From NCBI GenBank assembly GCA_934792465.1, contig CAKVOK010000038.1, forward strand, positions 1 through 35,388: DNA of 35,388 nt, read 5' to 3'. Origin of the DNA: an uncultured Clostridia bacterium (lineage in GTDB: Bacteria; Bacillota; Clostridia; RUG12999). Shown here piece after piece: positions 32,712 through 35,388 of the stretch (within the stretch, counting starts at the first letter, position 1; the number at the start of each line of letters is the position of its first letter). The notes below the pieces were generated by a model. That model searched no databases and was not told the origin of the DNA. It worked only from the letters and a program-made list of their open reading frames with translations. The translations under genes and the position numbers were made by a program.

Positions 32712-33971
32712 ATGCTGTATTATTTATTTGCTGTTGAAAATTATTTATGGAAAATCCTTTCCGTATGCTTTTTATACCAGGTTTTTTATACGGTTTTTAT
32801 GCTTCTGCGCAACAGAAAAAAGGACGAGCATAAAGAAGCAAGCAAAAACTACAAATACGGAATCATTGTTTCCGCAAGAAACGAAAGCCGTGTTATCGGC
32901 TATCTTCTGGACAGCATAAACGCACAGAATTATGATAAGGATAAAATAAAAATATATGTTGTCGCCGACAACTGCACGGACGACACGGCGCAGGTCGCAC
33001 GCGACCGCGGCGCAATTGTTTACGAAAGATTTAACACACAGCTTGTCGGGAAAGGCTATGCCTTGGATTACCTTTTCAAAAAAATCATGCACACGGACGA
33101 CAGCGACGCATATATAGTTTTTGACGCAGATAACATCGTAGACCGCAATTTCATATATGAAATGAACAAAGTTTACGATGAGGGATACAAGGTTATAACA
33201 AGCTACCGAAATTCCAAAAACTACGATTCAACCTGGGTATCGGCAGGATATTCGCTTTGGTTCATCAGAGAATCAAGATATCTGAACCACGCACGTTGCA
33301 AGCTTCATACAAGCTGCGCAATATCCGGAACGGGATTTTTGATTGACAAAAGTCTGATACTCGAAAACAACGGTTGGAAATATCATTTATTGACAGAAGA
33401 TATAGAACTTACCGTCGATTATGTATGCAACGGAAACAAAGTGGGATTTTCCAACAAATCCGTCCTTTATGACGAACAGCCGCTGAAATTCAGCCAGTCC
33501 TGGACGCAGAGAATGCGCTGGTCGAAAGGATTTTATCAGATAATTCCGAGATATTGGAAAAGACTGTTCAAAGGCATTTTAAAAGGGAATTTTGCGTGCT
33601 TTGATATGTTTATGACTGTCTGCCCGACCATATTCGCAACGCTGTACAGCCTTTTTTGCCTGGCAATAAAGATAGTGAACGTTGCCGTTCTCGGCGATGT
33701 GGAGATACTGCTTTCGGCAGGGAAAATGCTTGTTCCGATGATATTCGGTTCGTATTTTTTGCTTTATGCCATGGGAATTATAACGATTATAACGGAATGG
33801 AAAAACATTAAATGCAACCATAAAAACGTAATTAAATACAGCTTTACTTTCCCTGTATTTATGCTGAGTTACATTCCGATTTCGGTTGTTGCATTGTTTA
33901 AAAAGGTTCATTGGGCGCCTATCGAACATTCTGTAGTAAAAAAATCGGTTTCGGAAATAACCGAAGAATAA
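32712..33971 (+). CDS. Family 2 glycosyltransferase, membrane-bound processive type
   Basis: A 419-residue protein. The N-terminal helix (about 12-34) precedes a GT-A domain: GIIVSARNESRVIGYLLDSI, VVADNCTDDT, YIVFDADN (DxD, nucleotide-sugar metal site), TEDIELTVD, and QRMRWSKG (the QxxRW motif of processive transferases). Two or three C-terminal helices follow (about 300-400). This layout is shared by cellulose synthase-like and poly-N-acetylglucosamine synthase-like enzymes, so it could build an exported polysaccharide or a glycolipid. GGAGG lies 5 bases before the ATG. It sits between a sugar kinase and a secreted GHL10 hydrolase, in an envelope-biogenesis operon. The product is not deducible. 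Confidence 0.88.
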   Translation: MLYYLFAVENYLWKILSVCFLYQVFYTVFMLLRNRKKDEHKEASKNYKYGIIVSARNESRVIGYLLDSINAQNYDKDKIKIYVVADNCTDDTAQVARDRGAIVYERFNTQLVGKGYALDYLFKKIMHTDDSDAYIVFDADNIVDRNFIYEMNKVYDEGYKVITSYRNSKNYDSTWVSAGYSLWFIRESRYLNHARCKLHTSCAISGTGFLIDKSLILENNGWKYHLLTEDIELTVDYVCNGNKVGFSNKSVLYDEQPLKFSQSWTQRMRWSKGFYQIIPRYWKRLFKGILKGNFACFDMFMTVCPTIFATLYSLFCLAIKIVNVAVLGDVEILLSAGKMLVPMIFGSYFLLYAMGIITIITEWKNIKCNHKNVIKYSFTFPVFMLSYIPISVVALFKKVHWAPIEHSVVKKSVSEITEE

Positions 33972-33987
33972 ACGGAGATTTTTAACC

Positions 33988-35319
33988 ATGAAAAAAATAT
34001 TGATTTTACTTATACTTTCGCTGATACTGCCCACCTGCGTATTTGCGGAGAGCAGCGGAGAATATGTTAAGGCGATGTGGGTTTCCACGGTATACGGACT
34101 TGATTTTCCGAAAACCTCGGATTCGGCAAGCCAGAAAAACGAATTGCTGAATATACTAAAAACAGCCGAAAAATGCGGAATTAATCAAATATATTTTCAG
34201 GTACGCCCGACAGCAGACAGCTTCTATAAATCGGAGCTCGTTCCCATGTCGGAATATCTGAAAGGCGTTTCGGATTACGACCCTTTGGCATTTCTGATTC
34301 AGGAAGCGCACAAATGCGGAATAAAGGTTCACGCTTGGTTCAATCCGTACAGAGTATCAATGAGCATAAACGGCTTCAATCCGCCCGCAAACAGCGTTTT
34401 TTATACGCACGGCGACTGGATAAAAACGTCCGGCGGCAAATATGTTATCGACCCCGGAATACCGGAGGCGAGAAAATGGATTGAGGACTGTGTTGCGGAG
34501 GTTCTGAGGAATTACGAGGTTGACGGAATACATTTTGACGACTATTTTTATTATGAAACCTCAGCTTCGCCGCTGAATGACGACGATACACACGCAGCTT
34601 ACGGCGAAGGATTTGCCGACAAAGCGGATTGGCGCAGAAACAACACATATATGCTTATCAAAGAAACTCATGACCTGATAAAAAGCATAAAGCCGAACGT
34701 TGAATTCGGCGTCAGCCCTGCCGGAATATGGCGTAACAAAAAAAACGACCCGAACGGTTCGGACACTGCCGGAGCAGAATGTTACGACAGATATTTCGCC
34801 GATACAAAAAAATGGGTTGAGGACGAAATAATCGACTACATTGTACCGCAGGTATACTGGTCGAACAAGGTCAAAGCCGCTCCGTATGATACCGTTGTAA
34901 GCTGGTGGAGCAATGTTGTAAAGAATACTAAAGTCAAGCTTTATGTCGGTCACGCAATATATAAAGTGAATGACGGCGGCAGCGATTCCGATTTTGCCGA
35001 AAACGGCATGGCAGAAATCGAACGTCAATACGAATTTAACAGGAAAGACCCCAACGTCTGCGGAAGCGTATTTTTCCGTGCGGAATACGTCGAAAAATGG
35101 TCGGACGGTTTGAGTGAGATTTTGCGTGATTACACCGAAATTCCTTCCGAAAGCAAAACGCTTCTTCTTTTCTACGATATGAACGAACTCCTGACTGACT
35201 GCATAATACGCAATCCCGAAAACGGCAAAATCTCATTGAGCAAGGCGGAAACAAAAGGACGTACCGTCCATGCATACAGCCTTGCGGGCGGAAAATCCGA
35301 ATTGATTTACTATAAATAA
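33988..35319 (+). CDS. Secreted GHL10-family glycosidase (DUF187/DigH-like)
   Basis: A 443-residue protein with a signal peptide (ILILLILSLILPTCVFA, cleaved near residue 20) and a TIM-barrel GHL10 domain (about 25-370). Family segments: KAMWVSTVYGLDFP, INQIYFQVRPTADSFY, AFLIQEAHKCGIKVHAWFNPYR, VDGIHFDDYFYY, and IVPQVYWS. E. coli DigH (YddW) of this family hydrolyses denuded peptidoglycan glycan strands, so a cell-wall remodelling role is likely; that is family knowledge plus inference. The Cys at the end of the signal peptide is not in a good lipobox. GGAG lies 10 bases before the ATG. It is the last operon gene seen, 16 bases after the glycosyltransferase. Confidence 0.9.
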   Translation: MKKILILLILSLILPTCVFAESSGEYVKAMWVSTVYGLDFPKTSDSASQKNELLNILKTAEKCGINQIYFQVRPTADSFYKSELVPMSEYLKGVSDYDPLAFLIQEAHKCGIKVHAWFNPYRVSMSINGFNPPANSVFYTHGDWIKTSGGKYVIDPGIPEARKWIEDCVAEVLRNYEVDGIHFDDYFYYETSASPLNDDDTHAAYGEGFADKADWRRNNTYMLIKETHDLIKSIKPNVEFGVSPAGIWRNKKNDPNGSDTAGAECYDRYFADTKKWVEDEIIDYIVPQVYWSNKVKAAPYDTVVSWWSNVVKNTKVKLYVGHAIYKVNDGGSDSDFAENGMAEIERQYEFNRKDPNVCGSVFFRAEYVEKWSDGLSEILRDYTEIPSESKTLLLFYDMNELLTDCIIRNPENGKISLSKAETKGRTVHAYSLAGGKSELIYYK

Positions 35320-35329
35320 TGTCTACTGA

Positions 35330-35376
35330 ACAAATGGTTTTGCGAAACCATTTGTGTGAAACCTTCGGTTTCACAC
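35330..35376. repeat. Two abutting perfect hairpins
   Basis: CAAATGGTTT (35331-35340) and its complement (35345-35354) flank TGCG; TGTGAAACC (35355-35363) and its complement (35367-35375) flank TTC. No T-run follows either. The arrangement resembles an array of palindromes of a dispersed intergenic element; the window ends 12 bases later. Confidence 0.75.
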
Positions 35377-35388
35377 CTAAAAACAGCA

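Noticed and set aside
1..35388. CRISPR array or phage structural genes
   Set aside because: No regularly spaced identical repeats with unique spacers and no phage protein families were seen; the repeats found are isolated palindromes.

Overview
The window reads as a chromosomal segment of a gut-type clostridium (Bacillota, Clostridia). Support for this: moderate-to-low GC, strong AGGAGG-type ribosome binding sites, promoters with exact TTGACA-17-TATAAT consensus, a Gram-positive LexA box, S-layer homology (SLH) proteins, LplA/B/C-type oligosaccharide transport genes and an LTA-synthase-like sulfatase. The many SLH-anchored, carbohydrate-binding proteins resemble fibre- or mucin-degrading Clostridia such as Monoglobus relatives; that placement is inference.

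Region 1 (1-721) is non-coding or decayed: an 18-bp inverted repeat, a bidirectional terminator, an Xre-type regulator broken by an in-frame stop but still behind a perfect promoter, and a hairpin repeat.

Region 2 (722-18660) is one minus-strand polysaccharide-utilisation operon. In transcription order it holds a secreted family 8 polysaccharide lyase (PL8), a secreted binding-module protein, an SLH-anchored binding-module protein, a second SLH protein, two ABC permeases, a solute-binding lipoprotein, a membrane-anchored AraC-type regulator and a GH88 unsaturated glucuronyl hydrolase. The likely logic: a uronic-acid polymer (glycosaminoglycan-like or xanthan-like) is captured at the S-layer, cleaved by PL8, imported, and cut inside the cell by GH88. 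The promoter lies at 18601-18629 with two 12-bp direct repeats just upstream, a candidate AraC-type operator. No transport ATPase is encoded here. A roughly 137-bp repeat-like insertion separates the regulator from GH88.

Region 3 (18661-20757) is a scar of accessory DNA: a serine recombinase tail, an intact HipA-like kinase gene with its own operator-bearing promoter, and remnants of small genes.

Region 4 (20760-24260) is a c-di-GMP signalling operon on the minus strand (REC-HD-GYP-PAS-GGDEF protein plus HPt protein, preceded by a truncated REC fragment), followed by tRNA-Leu(UAG), a terminator and an orphan promoter.

Region 5 (24286-26762) is an AraC regulator with an ADP-ribosylglycohydrolase-family enzyme. 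Region 6 (26763-27570) holds palindromes and a LexA-controlled YneA-like LysM protein. Region 7 (27651-35319) is a six-gene plus-strand operon: amidohydrolase, LTA-synthase-like sulfatase, CPA2 antiporter, KDG-kinase-like PfkB kinase, family 2 glycosyltransferase and a GHL10 hydrolase. The kinase could complete catabolism of the unsaturated uronate released by GH88. The window ends in two abutting hairpins.
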